From contig UBZT01000009.1 in the NCBI GenBank assembly GCA_900470155.1, positions 639,522-703,521 of the forward strand: a stretch of 64,000 nucleotides of DNA. Direction: 5' to 3'. The first letter of the stretch is position 1. Each line of letters begins with the position of its first letter. The notes beneath the pieces are model-generated. The model was not told the DNA's origin and ran no database searches. It worked only from the letters and a program-made list of their open reading frames with translations. Positions 1 through 9,077 of the stretch are shown here, piece after piece. Position numbers and translations under genes: made by a program. Origin of the DNA: Hyphomicrobiales bacterium (GTDB lineage Bacteria; Pseudomonadota; Alphaproteobacteria; Rhizobiales; Rhizobiaceae).

Positions 1-78
1 CAAATGCAACGGGCCCGCTTGCAATTGTGGTTTAATAACTGTTGACTTGGGAACTTAATAAAAAACGGGAGCCTGATC

Positions 79-1035
79 ATGACCAAACTCAATTTCTACC
101 GCACCGCTCTTGCCGCGACCGTGTCGGTCATGGCCTTCGGCCTGACGCCCGCCAATGCCGCCGATCCGGATAGCTGTACAAAGGTCCGCTTCTCGGATGT
201 CGGCTGGACCGATATCACGGCGACCACAGCAACCGCAGCCGTCGTGCTGAAAGCCATTGGCTACGAGCCCGAAATCACCGTTCTGTCCGTTCCGGTCACC
301 TATCAATCGCTGAAGAACAAGGACATCGACGTCTTCCTCGGCAACTGGATGCCTGCCCAGGAAAAGGACGTGAAGCCCTATCTCGACGACAAGTCCGTTG
401 AATCGCTCGGCGCAAACCTGGAAGGCGCGAAATACACGCTCGCCACCAATGCCAAGGGCGCCGAACTCGGCATCAAGGATTTCTCCGACATCGGCAAGCA
501 CAAGGATGCCCTGGACGGCAAGATCTACGGCATCGAGCCGGGCAATGACGGCAACCGTCTGGTCATGACCCTGATCGAAAAGAATGAAATGGGCATGGGC
601 GGCCTGGAAGTCGTCGAATCGTCCGAGCAGGGCATGCTGGCGCAGGTTGCCCGCGCCGAAAAGGCCGGCGAACCGGTCGTCTTCCTCGGCTGGGCTCCGC
701 ATCCGATGAACTCGTCGTTCGAACTCACCTACCTCACCGGCGGTGACTCGACCTTCGGCCCGAACTTCGGTGGCGCGACCGTCTACACCAACACGCGCGC
801 CGGCTTTGTTGCCGAGTGCCCGAATGTCGGCAAGTTCGTCTCGAACCTGAAATTCTCGCTCGACATGGAAAACCAGATCATGGGCAAGATCCTCAACGAT
901 GGTGAGGATCCGCAGGTTGCCGCAACCACCTGGCTCAAGGCCAACGGTGCTGCGATCGAACCTTGGCTCGCCGGTGTCACCACCCGGGACGGTGGCGAAG
1001 CGCTGCCGGCTGTCAAGGCCGCCCTCGGCCTCTAA
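79..1035 (+). CDS. choX: Choline ABC transporter substrate-binding protein ChoX
   Basis: Periplasmic binding protein that captures choline for the ChoXWV importer, feeding glycine betaine synthesis and catabolism. The 318-residue protein starts with a Sec signal peptide (about residues 1-27, ending ANA before AD). The mature part is a glycine-betaine/choline-type (OpuAC) binding domain, with the VGWTDITATTA and DVFLGNWMP segments typical of rhizobial ChoX. A GGGAG ribosome site lies 7 bases before the ATG. It is the first gene of choX-choW-choV, and an intrinsic hairpin follows it, which fits making more binding protein than membrane subunits. No choline-responsive regulator is visible upstream because the window starts there. 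Identity is strong by motif and gene order. Confidence 0.93.
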   Translation: MTKLNFYRTALAATVSVMAFGLTPANAADPDSCTKVRFSDVGWTDITATTATAAVVLKAIGYEPEITVLSVPVTYQSLKNKDIDVFLGNWMPAQEKDVKPYLDDKSVESLGANLEGAKYTLATNAKGAELGIKDFSDIGKHKDALDGKIYGIEPGNDGNRLVMTLIEKNEMGMGGLEVVESSEQGMLAQVARAEKAGEPVVFLGWAPHPMNSSFELTYLTGGDSTFGPNFGGATVYTNTRAGFVAECPNVGKFVSNLKFSLDMENQIMGKILNDGEDPQVAATTWLKANGAAIEPWLAGVTTRDGGEALPAVKAALGL

Positions 1036-1042
1036 TGAAACT

Positions 1043-1075
1043 GCGGGCCGGTCACTCCGGCCCGCTTTCATTTCC
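1043..1075 (+). terminator. Hairpin between choX and choW (partial terminator)
   Basis: GCGGGCCGG at 1043-1051 pairs perfectly with CCGGCCCGC at 1057-1065 around a 5-base loop, followed by TTTCATTT. It sits in the choX-choW gap, so it probably reduces read-through into choW or protects the choX message. Confidence 0.7.
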
Positions 1076-1111
1076 GCCCCTATTTCTGTGTGATCAGGCA
1101 GGTGTCAGAAC

Positions 1112-1975
1112 GTGAATTGGCTCCCCGAATGGCTTATTGATTCCAGCGGCAAGTTGCGGCTGGGCAACTGGGCGAAAGACTTCGTCGACTGGCTGACGGC
1201 AAATGCCGACTGGTTTTTCGACTGGCTTTCGATGGTGTTGTCCGCCGCGATCGACGCGCTTCTGTTTGTGCTGCAATGGCCGAACGCCTTTGTGCTCATC
1301 TTCCTGTTCACGGCGTTTTCCTGGTTTCTCAGGCGTTCAATCGGCATTGCCGCGTTCACCTGTCTTGGGCTGCTGCTGATCTACAACCAGGGCTACTGGA
1401 AAGAGACGACGGAAACGCTCGCTCTTGTGCTCGCCTCTGCCGGCGTCAGCATGCTGATCGGCGTGCCGCTCGGCATCACGGCCGCCCGCCGCCCGTGGAT
1501 CTATGCCTTCATGCGGCCCGTTCTCGACCTGATGCAGACGATCCCGACCTTCGTCTACCTGATCCCGGCGCTGATCCTGTTCGGTCTCGGCATGGTGCCG
1601 GGCCTGATCGCCACCGTGATCTTCGCCATCCCCGCCCCGATCCGCCTGACGCGCCTTGGCGTGATCTCCACGCCGCCCTCGCTGGTGGAAGCAGCACAAG
1701 CCTTCGGTGCCACGCCGACCCAGGTATTGCGCAAGGTCGAACTGCCGTTTGCCATGCCGCAGATCATGGCAGGCCTGACCCAGACCATCATGCTGTCCCT
1801 ATCTATGGTCGTCATCGCGGCTCTGGTTGGCGCCAGCGGCCTCGGCGTCCCGGTCGTTCGTGCGCTGAATACCGTCAACATCGCCAGAGGCTTCGAGGCT
1901 GGCCTGTGCATCGTCATTCTCGCCATCATCCTCGACCGGATGTTCCGAACTGAAAACGCAGAGGATGGCGCATGA
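1112..1975 (+). CDS. choW: Choline ABC transporter permease ChoW
   Basis: Inner-membrane permease of the choline importer. The 287-residue protein has several hydrophobic segments forming a BPD_transp_1 domain. The cytoplasmic EAA-type loop (VEAAQAFGATP, about residues 193-203) contacts the ATPase. The N-terminus carries a hydrophilic stretch before the first membrane segment, as in ProW/ChoW proteins. It starts with GTG preceded by an AGGTG-like site; no better ATG start conserved with the family is visible. Its stop overlaps the choV start (ATGA at 1972-1975), implying translational coupling. Confidence 0.92.
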   Translation: MNWLPEWLIDSSGKLRLGNWAKDFVDWLTANADWFFDWLSMVLSAAIDALLFVLQWPNAFVLIFLFTAFSWFLRRSIGIAAFTCLGLLLIYNQGYWKETTETLALVLASAGVSMLIGVPLGITAARRPWIYAFMRPVLDLMQTIPTFVYLIPALILFGLGMVPGLIATVIFAIPAPIRLTRLGVISTPPSLVEAAQAFGATPTQVLRKVELPFAMPQIMAGLTQTIMLSLSMVVIAALVGASGLGVPVVRALNTVNIARGFEAGLCIVILAIILDRMFRTENAEDGA

Positions 1976-3015
1976 CCGACGCAGTAATCTTCGGCAATGT
2001 CGATATTGTCTTCGGCGATCAGCCGCACAAGGCGCTCGCCCTGGTGGATCAGGGTAAGACCCGCGATGAAATCGGCGCGGAAACCGGCCTGGTGCTCGGC
2101 GTCGCCGGCGCATCGCTGGCCGTCAAAGAGGGCGAGATCCTCGTCCTGATGGGACTTTCGGGATCCGGCAAATCGACGCTTCTACGCGCCGTCAACGGCC
2201 TTGCGCCGGTCGTGCGCGGCAATGTCAGCGTCCGCACTGAGACCGGACAGGTCGATCCCTACAAGGCCTCGGCCAAATCGCTGCGCGATCTGCGCATGCA
2301 CACGGTCTCGATGGTCTTCCAGCAGTTCGCATTGCTGCCCTGGCGCACCGTCGCCGACAATGTCGGCTTCGGCCTCGAGCTCGCCGGTGTTCCCGATGCC
2401 GAGCGCAAGGCGATGGTCGCCGAGCAGCTGGAACTGGTCAATCTGACCAAATGGGCCGATCGCAAGGTCAACGAATTGTCGGGCGGCATGCAGCAGCGCG
2501 TCGGTCTTGCCCGCGCCTTTGCCACCGGCGCCCCGATCCTGTTGATGGATGAGCCCTTCTCGGCGCTCGATCCGCTGATCCGGACACGACTGCAGGACGA
2601 ATTGCTGGAATTCCAGTCGCGCCTGAAGAAGACCATCCTCTTCGTCAGCCACGATCTCGACGAAGCCTTCCGCATCGGCAACCGCATCGCCATCATGGAG
2701 AGCGGCCGGATCATCCAGTGCGGCACGCCGCAGCAGATCGTCCAGAACCCGGCCGACCAGTATGTCGCCGATTTCGTGCAGAACATGAACCCGATCAACA
2801 TGCTGACAGCCGCCGACGTGATGCATACCGGCATCGCCGACGGTGCGGATGCCGTCACCGCAACAGCCAAGCCACAGACACCTCTCGTCGAGATCCTCGA
2901 CGCGCTGGCACGTCAACCTGGCACGATCGGCGTGGTTGACAATGGCACAGTGATCGGCACGATCAGCGCTCAGGATGTGGTGAGCGGACTGACCAAACAT
3001 CGCCGAAGAGCCTGA
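1972..3015 (+). CDS. choV: Choline ABC transporter ATP-binding protein ChoV
   Basis: ATPase of the choline importer, 347 residues, of the glycine-betaine/choline (QAT) subfamily. Walker A GLSGSGKST lies near residues 61-69, the ABC signature LSGGMQQR near 169-176 and Walker B ILLMDEPF near 188-195. A C-terminal CBS-like extension ends with VDNGTVIGTISAQDVV, the region that in related transporters senses ionic strength. It overlaps choW by 4 bp and is the last gene of the transporter operon. A 10-bp inverted repeat follows. Confidence 0.93.
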   Translation: MTDAVIFGNVDIVFGDQPHKALALVDQGKTRDEIGAETGLVLGVAGASLAVKEGEILVLMGLSGSGKSTLLRAVNGLAPVVRGNVSVRTETGQVDPYKASAKSLRDLRMHTVSMVFQQFALLPWRTVADNVGFGLELAGVPDAERKAMVAEQLELVNLTKWADRKVNELSGGMQQRVGLARAFATGAPILLMDEPFSALDPLIRTRLQDELLEFQSRLKKTILFVSHDLDEAFRIGNRIAIMESGRIIQCGTPQQIVQNPADQYVADFVQNMNPINMLTAADVMHTGIADGADAVTATAKPQTPLVEILDALARQPGTIGVVDNGTVIGTISAQDVVSGLTKHRRRA

Positions 3016-3018
3016 CCC

Positions 3019-3055
3019 CTTGCGCGCCACGCCGTCAGGACATTCGGCGCGCAAG
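3019..3055 (+). terminator. Inverted repeat after choV
   Basis: CTTGCGCGCC (3019-3028) pairs with GGCGCGCAAG (3046-3055) around a 17-base loop. There is no T-run, so termination is doubtful. The right arm abuts the AGAGGA ribosome site of the next gene, so the structure may instead influence that gene's translation. Confidence 0.4.
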
Positions 3056-3063
3056 AGGACGAG

Positions 3064-3810
3064 ATGCCAGACAAACCATCGGTGATTCGGGAAACCGACA
3101 ATGAAGCGCGCCGCCAGGCGCGCTCTTTGCTGCGCGGCGCACGTTTTGCCGCCATCGGCGTGATCGACCCCGAAACCCGATTTCCGTCCGTCAGCCGCGT
3201 ACTGCTCGGCACCGATACCGACGGCGCTGCCGTCATACTGGTCTCAGGCCTTTCGGCTCATACCAAGGCCCTGACCGCAGACGGCCGCACGTCGCTTCTG
3301 GCCGGAGAACCCGGCAAGGGCGACCCGCTCGCCTATCCGCGGCTGAGCGTTCAATGCACGGCCGAACCGGTCGAACGCGACAGCGAAACCCATCTTCGCC
3401 TGCGCACGCGATTCCTCGCCCGCCATCCGAAATCGGCGCTGTATATCGATTTTCCGGATTTTCGTTTCTTTCGCCTTGTACCGCGCAGCGCCAGTCTGAA
3501 TGGCGGCTTTGGTCGTGCCTATCTTCTGAGCGAAGATGATTTTATCATTGGCAACCCCAGCGGAAACTTGTTCAAAAATGAGCAAAAGACACTACTAGAT
3601 TTAGGGGAGCGCTTCCCAAATCTCGCCTCTCGTATTGCCATGGAATTGCACAAGGCTCCCTCAGGAAAATGGGCGTTTTGCGGCTTTGATTCGCAGGGAA
3701 TTGATATGATTTACAAAGACTTGCTAGTTCGTCACGAATTCTCCGCACCGATCCAAACACAAGAACAACTGTTTTTAGAGTTACCTAATTCAGCATACGC
3801 CGTACCTTAA
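3064..3810 (+). CDS. HugZ-like pyridoxamine-phosphate-oxidase-fold protein
   Basis: 248 residues: an N-terminal split-barrel flavin-reductase/PNPOx-type domain (about 15-150) and a C-terminal helical domain (about 155-240) like the DUF2470 part of HugZ heme-utilisation proteins. Known HugZ members bind and degrade heme; here heme use is inferred from the fold only, and no heme transport gene is adjacent. The start is supported by AGAGGA 4 bases upstream of the ATG. The last third (from about 3540) is clearly richer in A+T than the first two thirds, which could mean relaxed codon use or recombination. Other PNPOx-like oxidoreductase functions are possible. Confidence 0.75.
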   Translation: MPDKPSVIRETDNEARRQARSLLRGARFAAIGVIDPETRFPSVSRVLLGTDTDGAAVILVSGLSAHTKALTADGRTSLLAGEPGKGDPLAYPRLSVQCTAEPVERDSETHLRLRTRFLARHPKSALYIDFPDFRFFRLVPRSASLNGGFGRAYLLSEDDFIIGNPSGNLFKNEQKTLLDLGERFPNLASRIAMELHKAPSGKWAFCGFDSQGIDMIYKDLLVRHEFSAPIQTQEQLFLELPNSAYAVP

Positions 3811-3811
3811 A

Positions 3812-3827
3812 TTTAGGCATATACAAT
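3812..3827 (+). promoter_or_regulatory. Candidate NolR box upstream of the NolR-like gene
   Basis: TTTAG, 9 bases, then AT fits the published NolR recognition pattern (A/T)TTAG-N9-A(T/A). It lies in the 110-bp gap before the NolR-like gene, 94 bp from its ATG, suggesting autoregulation. The motif carries little information, so chance is possible. Confidence 0.4.
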
Positions 3828-3920
3828 TTGATCGGTACTGATAAAGTTCGCGGATAAGCCAAATGACGGATTTTCAACGACTGCCCTTCCCCCAGGCGCT
3901 CGAAAAGGAAAGTTAAACAT

Positions 3921-4238
3921 ATGAAAACGAAAGCATTGTCCGAACAATCGACTGTTGCCGCCGGTTTGCTGTCCGCTATGGCCAATCCGAAGCGTCTGAT
4001 GATCCTCTGCAGCCTTGTCGAAGGTGAGGTTCCGGTCGGTGTTCTGGCATCGCAGGTTGGCCTGAGCCAGTCCGCATTGTCGCAGCATCTCTCGAAGCTG
4101 CGCGCCCAGAAACTCGTCAAGACCCGTCGTGACGCGCAGACCATCTACTATTCGAGCACGTCGGAATCGGTCATCAAGATCCTGTCGACGCTCGAAAGCA
4201 TCTACTGCGCGCCCGTCGCAAGCAAATCCGCCGCTTGA
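3921..4238 (+). CDS. nolR: NolR-like ArsR-family transcriptional regulator
   Basis: Small winged-helix DNA-binding protein, 105 residues. The segments LSAMANPKRL (about 17-26) and VGLSQSALSQHLSKLRAQ (about 46-63, the helix-turn-helix) are nearly those of Sinorhizobium NolR, as is the following TRRDAQTIYYSS. NolR represses nodulation and conjugation genes in rhizobia and is autoregulated. No metal-binding ELCVCD motif is present, so it is not a metal sensor of the classic ArsR kind. It stands alone, with a terminator-like hairpin about 135 bp downstream. It could be a NolR paralogue (BigR/SqrR-like regulators are related), so the symbol is by resemblance. Confidence 0.75.
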   Translation: MKTKALSEQSTVAAGLLSAMANPKRLMILCSLVEGEVPVGVLASQVGLSQSALSQHLSKLRAQKLVKTRRDAQTIYYSSTSESVIKILSTLESIYCAPVASKSAA

Positions 4239-4639
4239 TGACAGCGCTGCCATGAATGCCAGCCTTGGCGCCTGGGGAGGAATTGCTGAGGCATGAAAAG
4301 CGTCTAAGGCACCTGAAATCAGACACGGAGCGACAAATCCCTTGCCGCACCATGCCAGCGCAGCGTCCAGATACCCCGGTCAAGGCTCAGCCCTGGCCGG
4401 GGTATTCTTCTTTTGTTTGGTGCCAATCGCCTCTTGGGCAGTTTGCGAACGGCAGCATCTGGATGAAAGCGGGCCCAAGCCAGCATTCATCACCAAAACC
4501 AGCAGGACTGATGACCTTTCGTGATGGCGCCTTGACGCCTCTTGGCGCCCTGATAATTTGACCGCGCGATCAATTTATCAGAGCGCTTGCTTCGCCCGCT
4601 GGGATATGGCCCCACAGACACTTCGCCTCGGAGATCAGA
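4239..4639. other. 401-bp intergenic region with one terminator
   Basis: Between the NolR-like gene and the aminotransferase. Apart from the hairpin at 4371-4415 I see no gene: open frames here lack ribosome sites and run through the hairpin. The last 60 bp should hold the aminotransferase promoter. Confidence 0.6.
4371..4415 (+). terminator. Intrinsic terminator downstream of the NolR-like gene
   Basis: ATACCCCGG (4371-4379) pairs exactly with CCGGGGTAT (4397-4405) around a 17-base loop that can itself fold (GGCTCAGCC), then TCTTCTTTTG. Typical Rho-independent terminator shape, 130 bp past the stop codon. Confidence 0.75.
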
Positions 4640-5968
4640 ATGTCCAACCGCCTCAACGCAACGCCCAACGACATGCGCGCCTTCTGGATGCCGTTCACCG
4701 CGAACCGCCAGTTCAAGAAAGAGCCGCGCATGTTCGTCGGCGCCAAGGATATGTACTACACCACCCATGACGGCCGCCAGGTGCTTGATGGCACAGCCGG
4801 CCTATGGTGCGTCAATGCCGGCCACTGCCGTCCGAAGATTACCGAGGCGATCCGCGAACAGGCTGGCGAACTTGACTACGCCCCCGCTTTCCAGCTCGGC
4901 CACCCCAAGGCCTTCGAGCTCGCCAACCGCCTGGTTGATCTGGCGCCGGAAGGCATGGACCACGTTCTCTACACCAATTCCGGCTCCGAATCCGTCGACA
5001 CCGCATTGAAGGTGGCGCTCGCCTACCAGCGCGTCAAAGGCCACGGATCGCGCACCCGTCTGATTGGCCGCGAGCGCGGTTATCACGGTGTCAATTTCGG
5101 CGGCATCTCGGTTGGCGGCATCGTCACCAACCGCAAGATGTTCGGCACGCTTCTTACCGGCGTCGACCATATGCCGCATACCCATCTGCCGGCCAAGAAC
5201 GCGTTTTCCAAGGGCATGCCTGAGCATGGCGGCGACCTCGCCGACGAACTGGAGCGCATTGTCACCCTGCATGACGCCTCGACCATCGCCGCCGTCATCG
5301 TCGAGCCGGTTGCAGGCTCCACCGGCGTTCTGATCCCGCCGAAGGGTTACCTGCAGCGCCTGCGCGAGATCTGCACCAAGCATGGCATCCTGTTGATCTT
5401 CGATGAAGTCATCACCGGTTTCGGCCGCCTCGGCGCACCGTTTGCCGCCCAGTATTTCGACGTTAAGCCGGACATCATCACCACCGCCAAGGGCCTGACC
5501 AATGGCGTCATCCCGATGGGTGCCGTCTTTGTCACAGGCGAAATCCACGACGCCTTCATGAACGGGCCGGAACACCTGATCGAATTTTTCCACGGCTACA
5601 CCTATTCCGGCAACCCGATCGCATCGGCAGCCGCCCTCGGCACGCTCGACACCTACAAGGAAGAAGGCCTGCTCACCCGCGCCAATGAGCTGGCGCCTTA
5701 TTGGGAAGAGCAGTTGCACGCACTGCGTGATTGCCCGAATGTCATCGACATCCGCAATATTGGCCTCATCGGTGCGATCGAGCTGAAGCCCATCGATGGC
5801 GAACCGACCAAACGTGCCTTCAACGCCTTCCTGCAGGCCTACAATGATGGCCTGCTGATCCGCACCACCGGCGACATCATCGCTCTGTCGCCGCCGCTGA
5901 TCATCTCCAAGGCGGAAATCGACGAACTGTTCGACAAGCTGCGCAAGGTGCTCACGAAGAACATCTGA
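4640..5968 (+). CDS. Omega-amino acid:pyruvate aminotransferase (class III, PLP)
   Basis: 442-residue fold-type I, class III aminotransferase that moves the terminal amino group of an omega-amino acid (beta-alanine type) to pyruvate. The N-terminal MPFTANRQFK and GLWCVNAGHCRP segments are typical of the beta-alanine:pyruvate group rather than of ornithine or GABA enzymes. IFDEVITGFGR (about 253-263) carries the cofactor-ring aspartate, and TTAKGLTNG contains the Schiff-base lysine, Lys284. The start is supported by CGGAGA 6 bases upstream. It is a single-gene unit with a strong terminator after it. Substrate preference (beta-alanine, taurine, putrescine) cannot be read from sequence. Confidence 0.88.
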   Translation: MSNRLNATPNDMRAFWMPFTANRQFKKEPRMFVGAKDMYYTTHDGRQVLDGTAGLWCVNAGHCRPKITEAIREQAGELDYAPAFQLGHPKAFELANRLVDLAPEGMDHVLYTNSGSESVDTALKVALAYQRVKGHGSRTRLIGRERGYHGVNFGGISVGGIVTNRKMFGTLLTGVDHMPHTHLPAKNAFSKGMPEHGGDLADELERIVTLHDASTIAAVIVEPVAGSTGVLIPPKGYLQRLREICTKHGILLIFDEVITGFGRLGAPFAAQYFDVKPDIITTAKGLTNGVIPMGAVFVTGEIHDAFMNGPEHLIEFFHGYTYSGNPIASAAALGTLDTYKEEGLLTRANELAPYWEEQLHALRDCPNVIDIRNIGLIGAIELKPIDGEPTKRAFNAFLQAYNDGLLIRTTGDIIALSPPLIISKAEIDELFDKLRKVLTKNI

Positions 5969-5990
5969 CGCATTCACTCATCGGATCCGA

Positions 5991-6021
5991 AAGAGCGGCC
6001 ACCACTGGCCGCTCTTTTTTT
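5991..6021 (+). terminator. Intrinsic terminator of the aminotransferase gene
   Basis: AAGAGCGGCC (5991-6000) and GGCCGCTCTT (6007-6016) form a perfect 10-bp stem with a 6-base loop, followed by an uninterrupted T tract to 6021. Confidence 0.92.
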
Positions 6022-6249
6022 GTTGCCGACAGCACGATTGCGCAGGAGAAGTTCGCACAGGAGAGGCCCAGCCTTGCACAACACCGCCATGCGCCTTATC
6101 TTTCATGACAAGAGCCGCACGACCGCTCTTGATGCGGATGGACGTGTCGCAGTTCGGTCGTTGAAGCGTAGCAGTCCAAGGCCGCTTCGCCGTTGACATC
6201 AGGTCATCGGCAGCATGCCAGCGGACACAGGTCCCATCAGGAGAAGTCC

Positions 6250-6618
6250 ATGGTCGACCCGGTCAATCGCATATCCAGATCAGAAGCTTCCATGCCGAGC
6301 CAGATCGACCACACGTTGAACGTGCGATCGGATGCCAACAACGCCTGGATTGCCGCACGGCAGTCGCAGATCAACGACGACCTGCTCGAACTGCAGAAAA
6401 TTGCAATTGCAGAGCTTGCCCGCCGCAAGGAGCAGGATGCGACGGTCGATCCCGACGAGCAGCATCCGCACAGCCGCCAATGGTTCGAACCTGTCGACCC
6501 GTCCGAAGAGACGGAGCAAAGCGAGCAGCCGCCGAAATTGTCCGGCGAAAGCGACCGGATCGGCACCCAGAACTTCGACGACGACACTCCGTTCGGAGAG
6601 CGCGTCGCCATCCTCTGA
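6250..6618 (+). CDS. Hypothetical acidic protein
   Basis: 122 residues, not recognised. The open frame extends upstream to 6193, but AGGAG at 6239-6243 sits 6 bases before the ATG at 6250, so that start is preferred. The protein is soluble and charged, with a predicted helix around residues 27-60 and an acidic, Gln/Glu-rich, probably disordered C-terminal half ending in DDDTPFGERVAIL. No signal peptide, membrane segment or cysteine is present. It stands alone between a terminator and a binding-protein gene. GC bias and the ribosome site support coding. Confidence 0.65.
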   Translation: MVDPVNRISRSEASMPSQIDHTLNVRSDANNAWIAARQSQINDDLLELQKIAIAELARRKEQDATVDPDEQHPHSRQWFEPVDPSEETEQSEQPPKLSGESDRIGTQNFDDDTPFGERVAIL

Positions 6619-6908
6619 CCGACTGGTGCTTTTCAGGCGAGTTCGCCCCGCTCAAACGCTCGCCGGTCAAGCGCTGGTCGGAAGCGTCACCTTTTTTTGG
6701 CCTCTTCGCTGGCAGCGGTCAGTCAAGCGGAGCCAGCACATCTGCAAAAAAACAGCATCTGCCCACGCTCGCCAAGGATGGAAGTGATCGCATCCGGGCT
6801 TTTATCCGGCGCTATTTTTCGCTAAGCGCAGAGCGCTGGGACGAAACAAAATAACCCGAATGGCGTGAAAACCGACGCAGATCGGCGCGCCGCCCCAAGG
6901 AGACAGAC

Positions 6909-8015
6909 ATGAAGTTTCAACTTCTCGCCGGAGCGGCCCTTGCCGCCCTTCTCGCAGCTGCACCCGCCGCTCGCGCCGACATCACCATCGGCCTGATGGC
7001 ACCGCTCACCGGTCCGCTGGCGGCGATTGGGGCGCAGATCAAGAATGGCGCCGAAACCGCGATCGAGGAAATCAACAAGAAGGGCGGCGTCAACGGCGAA
7101 CAGCTCGTCCTGAAGATTGCCGACGACGCCGGCGAACCCAAGCAGGGCGTTTCGGCGGCAAACCAGCTGATCGGCGAAGATATCCGTTTTGTCGTCGGCC
7201 CGGTTACGTCAGGCGTGGCTGTTCCTGCCTCCAGCGTCTTTGCCGAAAACGGCACCCTCATGGTCACCCCGACCGCAACGGCGCCGGACCTCACCGCCCG
7301 CAGCCTGACGACGGTCTTGCGTACCTGCGGCCGCGACGACCAGCAGGCAGAAGTCGCCGCCCGCTTTGTCCTTACCAATTTCAAGGACAAGAAGATCGCC
7401 ATCCTCAATGACAAGGGACAGTACGGCAAGGGTCTCGCGGATGCCTTCAAGACCGCGTTGAACGCCGGTGGCGTCACGGAAGTCTTCAACGACGCGCTGA
7501 CAGCGGGTGATAAGGATTTCAGCGCCCTTATCTCGCGCCTGAAGGCCGAAGGCGTGGAAGTCATCTATTTCGGCGGTTATCATCCGGAAGCCGGCCTGCT
7601 GGTCCGCCAGATGCAGGATGTCGGGCTCAAGGCCCAGATGATTGCCGGTGATGGCCTGTCGAACAATGAATATATCAATGTCGGTGGTCCGGCAGCGGAA
7701 GGCACGATCTACACCAATGCCGCCGATGCCCTCAAGAATGCCGACAGCAAGGCAGCGGCCGACGCGCTGACGGCCAAGAACATTCCGGCGGAAGCCTTCA
7801 CGCTGAACGCGTATGCAGCGGTTGAAGTGATCGCCGCCGGCATCACCAAGGCGGGCAGTGCCGACGATGCTGAAGCCGTTTCTGCAGCCCTGAAGGACGG
7901 TTCGGAAATCCCGACCGCCATCGGCAAGCTGACCTATGGCGAAACCGGCGATCTCAGCTCGCAGAGCTTCGCCGTCTACAAGTGGGAAGGCGGCAAGACG
8001 GTCGCGGCTGAATAA
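6909..8015 (+). CDS. Branched-chain amino-acid-type ABC transporter binding protein (LivK/BraC-like)
   Basis: Periplasmic binding protein, 368 residues, with a signal peptide (about 1-23, ending ARA) and a type I periplasmic-binding fold. Its start [17 protein letters not shown] and the central segment [13 protein letters not shown] are characteristic of Leu/Ile/Val-binding proteins. It should deliver branched-chain amino acids or a related amide or amino acid to a HAAT-type transporter. No permease or ATPase genes are adjacent, so it must work with a transporter encoded elsewhere. AAGGAGA 6 bases before the ATG supports the start; a hairpin with a T tract follows. Confidence 0.88.
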   Translation: MKFQLLAGAALAALLAAAPAARADITIGLMAPLTGPLAAIGAQIKNGAETAIEEINKKGGVNGEQLVLKIADDAGEPKQGVSAANQLIGEDIRFVVGPVTSGVAVPASSVFAENGTLMVTPTATAPDLTARSLTTVLRTCGRDDQQAEVAARFVLTNFKDKKIAILNDKGQYGKGLADAFKTALNAGGVTEVFNDALTAGDKDFSALISRLKAEGVEVIYFGGYHPEAGLLVRQMQDVGLKAQMIAGDGLSNNEYINVGGPAAEGTIYTNAADALKNADSKAAADALTAKNIPAEAFTLNAYAAVEVIAAGITKAGSADDAEAVSAALKDGSEIPTAIGKLTYGETGDLSSQSFAVYKWEGGKTVAAE

Positions 8016-8047
8016 GCCCGCAACCGGAATACAGACCGAAGAGATGG

Positions 8048-8077
8048 AAAAGGCGGCCGGAGATGGTCGCCTTTTCC
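8048..8077 (+). terminator. Terminator after the LivK-like gene
   Basis: AAAAGGCG (8048-8055) pairs with CGCCTTTT (8068-8075); further pairing inside the loop is possible and the T tract is part of the right arm. Located 33 bp after the stop codon. Confidence 0.7.
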
Positions 8078-8133
8078 CATCGCGCTCGCCGGTCAATCCG
8101 CCTAGGATATGCGCAAAGACCAAAGGAGCCGCC

Positions 8134-9003
8134 ATGTCCGAGACGATTCGCATCAGCAATGACGACCTCGCCGTCGAAGTATCATCGCTCGGCGCGGAAA
8201 TGCAGTCCCTGAAGACGGTGGACGGGCGCGACTGGCTGTGGAACGGCGATACGGCTTGGTGGACCGGACGCTCGCCGATCCTCTTCCCGATCGTCGGCAA
8301 GGCACCGGGAGACATCCTGGCAGTCAACGGCACCCCCTACCCGATGGCCCAGCACGGCATAGCGCGGCGGCTGGAATTTTCGTTGGTTTCCAAAGGCCCA
8401 GCCGCCTGCACGCACGAACTCGTCTCCTCGACGGCGACACGCAAAGTCTATCCCTTCGATTTCCGTCTGACGCTTGAGCATCGGCTGGAGGCCCGCAGCC
8501 TCTGTGTCACCGCGACAGTGCACAACACGGGGGACGCGCCACTTCCCTTTGCCATCGGCTTCCATCCCGCCTTTCTCTGGCCCTTGCCCGGCGCCGACGG
8601 GAAACCGCATGCAGTCATCCTCGACAATGGCGCGGAACCGCCGGTCATCCAGTTGGAAGGCGGCCTGATAGGCAAGACGCTCGACACATCGCCCTTCAAA
8701 GGCGGCAGGCTGGCACTGGAACATGCGCTGTTCGACAACGACGCCCTGATCTTCCCCGAAGGCGCCGGCACCGGCCTGACCTTTGCGGCGGAAGGTGGTC
8801 CCTCCCTGCATTTCACCTTCGACAACCTGCCCAATATCGCGCTCTGGCAGAAACCCGGCGCGTCCTTCCTCTGCGTCGAGCCATGGCATGGCATGGCAGC
8901 CCATGCCGGCGGCACGGCCGAACTGGTCGAGCGCCCGTTCACGGTGGCGCTAGCCGCCGGTGACAGCATGCGCTTTGCATTCACCGTCGAGATCATCGAC
9001 TGA
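8134..9003 (+). CDS. Aldose 1-epimerase family protein (LacX-like)
   Basis: 289-residue galactose-mutarotase-like protein. Features seen: an N-terminal LGAEMQSLK segment, LWNGDTAWWTGRSPILFPIVG (the substrate-pocket strand of LacX/YeaD-type epimerase relatives), the MAQHGIARRLEF histidine motif and a late acidic segment LCVEPWHG. It probably interconverts sugar anomers or hexose-6-phosphate anomers; the exact sugar is unknown. An open frame runs upstream to 7936 inside the previous gene, but AAAGGAG at 8122-8128 selects the ATG at 8134. It is followed 74 bp later by adenine deaminase on the same strand, with no functional link obvious. Confidence 0.82.
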   Translation: MSETIRISNDDLAVEVSSLGAEMQSLKTVDGRDWLWNGDTAWWTGRSPILFPIVGKAPGDILAVNGTPYPMAQHGIARRLEFSLVSKGPAACTHELVSSTATRKVYPFDFRLTLEHRLEARSLCVTATVHNTGDAPLPFAIGFHPAFLWPLPGADGKPHAVILDNGAEPPVIQLEGGLIGKTLDTSPFKGGRLALEHALFDNDALIFPEGAGTGLTFAAEGGPSLHFTFDNLPNIALWQKPGASFLCVEPWHGMAAHAGGTAELVERPFTVALAAGDSMRFAFTVEIID

Positions 9004-9077
9004 CGCCTGCGCACCATTCCCCTCGGTTTCGCGAGCCGCTACAGTCGGCCAAACGCCAGGAATCGGAGTGAACGCCC

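Noticed and set aside
4256..4561. 101-codon frame after the NolR-like gene
   Set aside because: Runs through a terminator hairpin, no ribosome site, no recognisable protein character.
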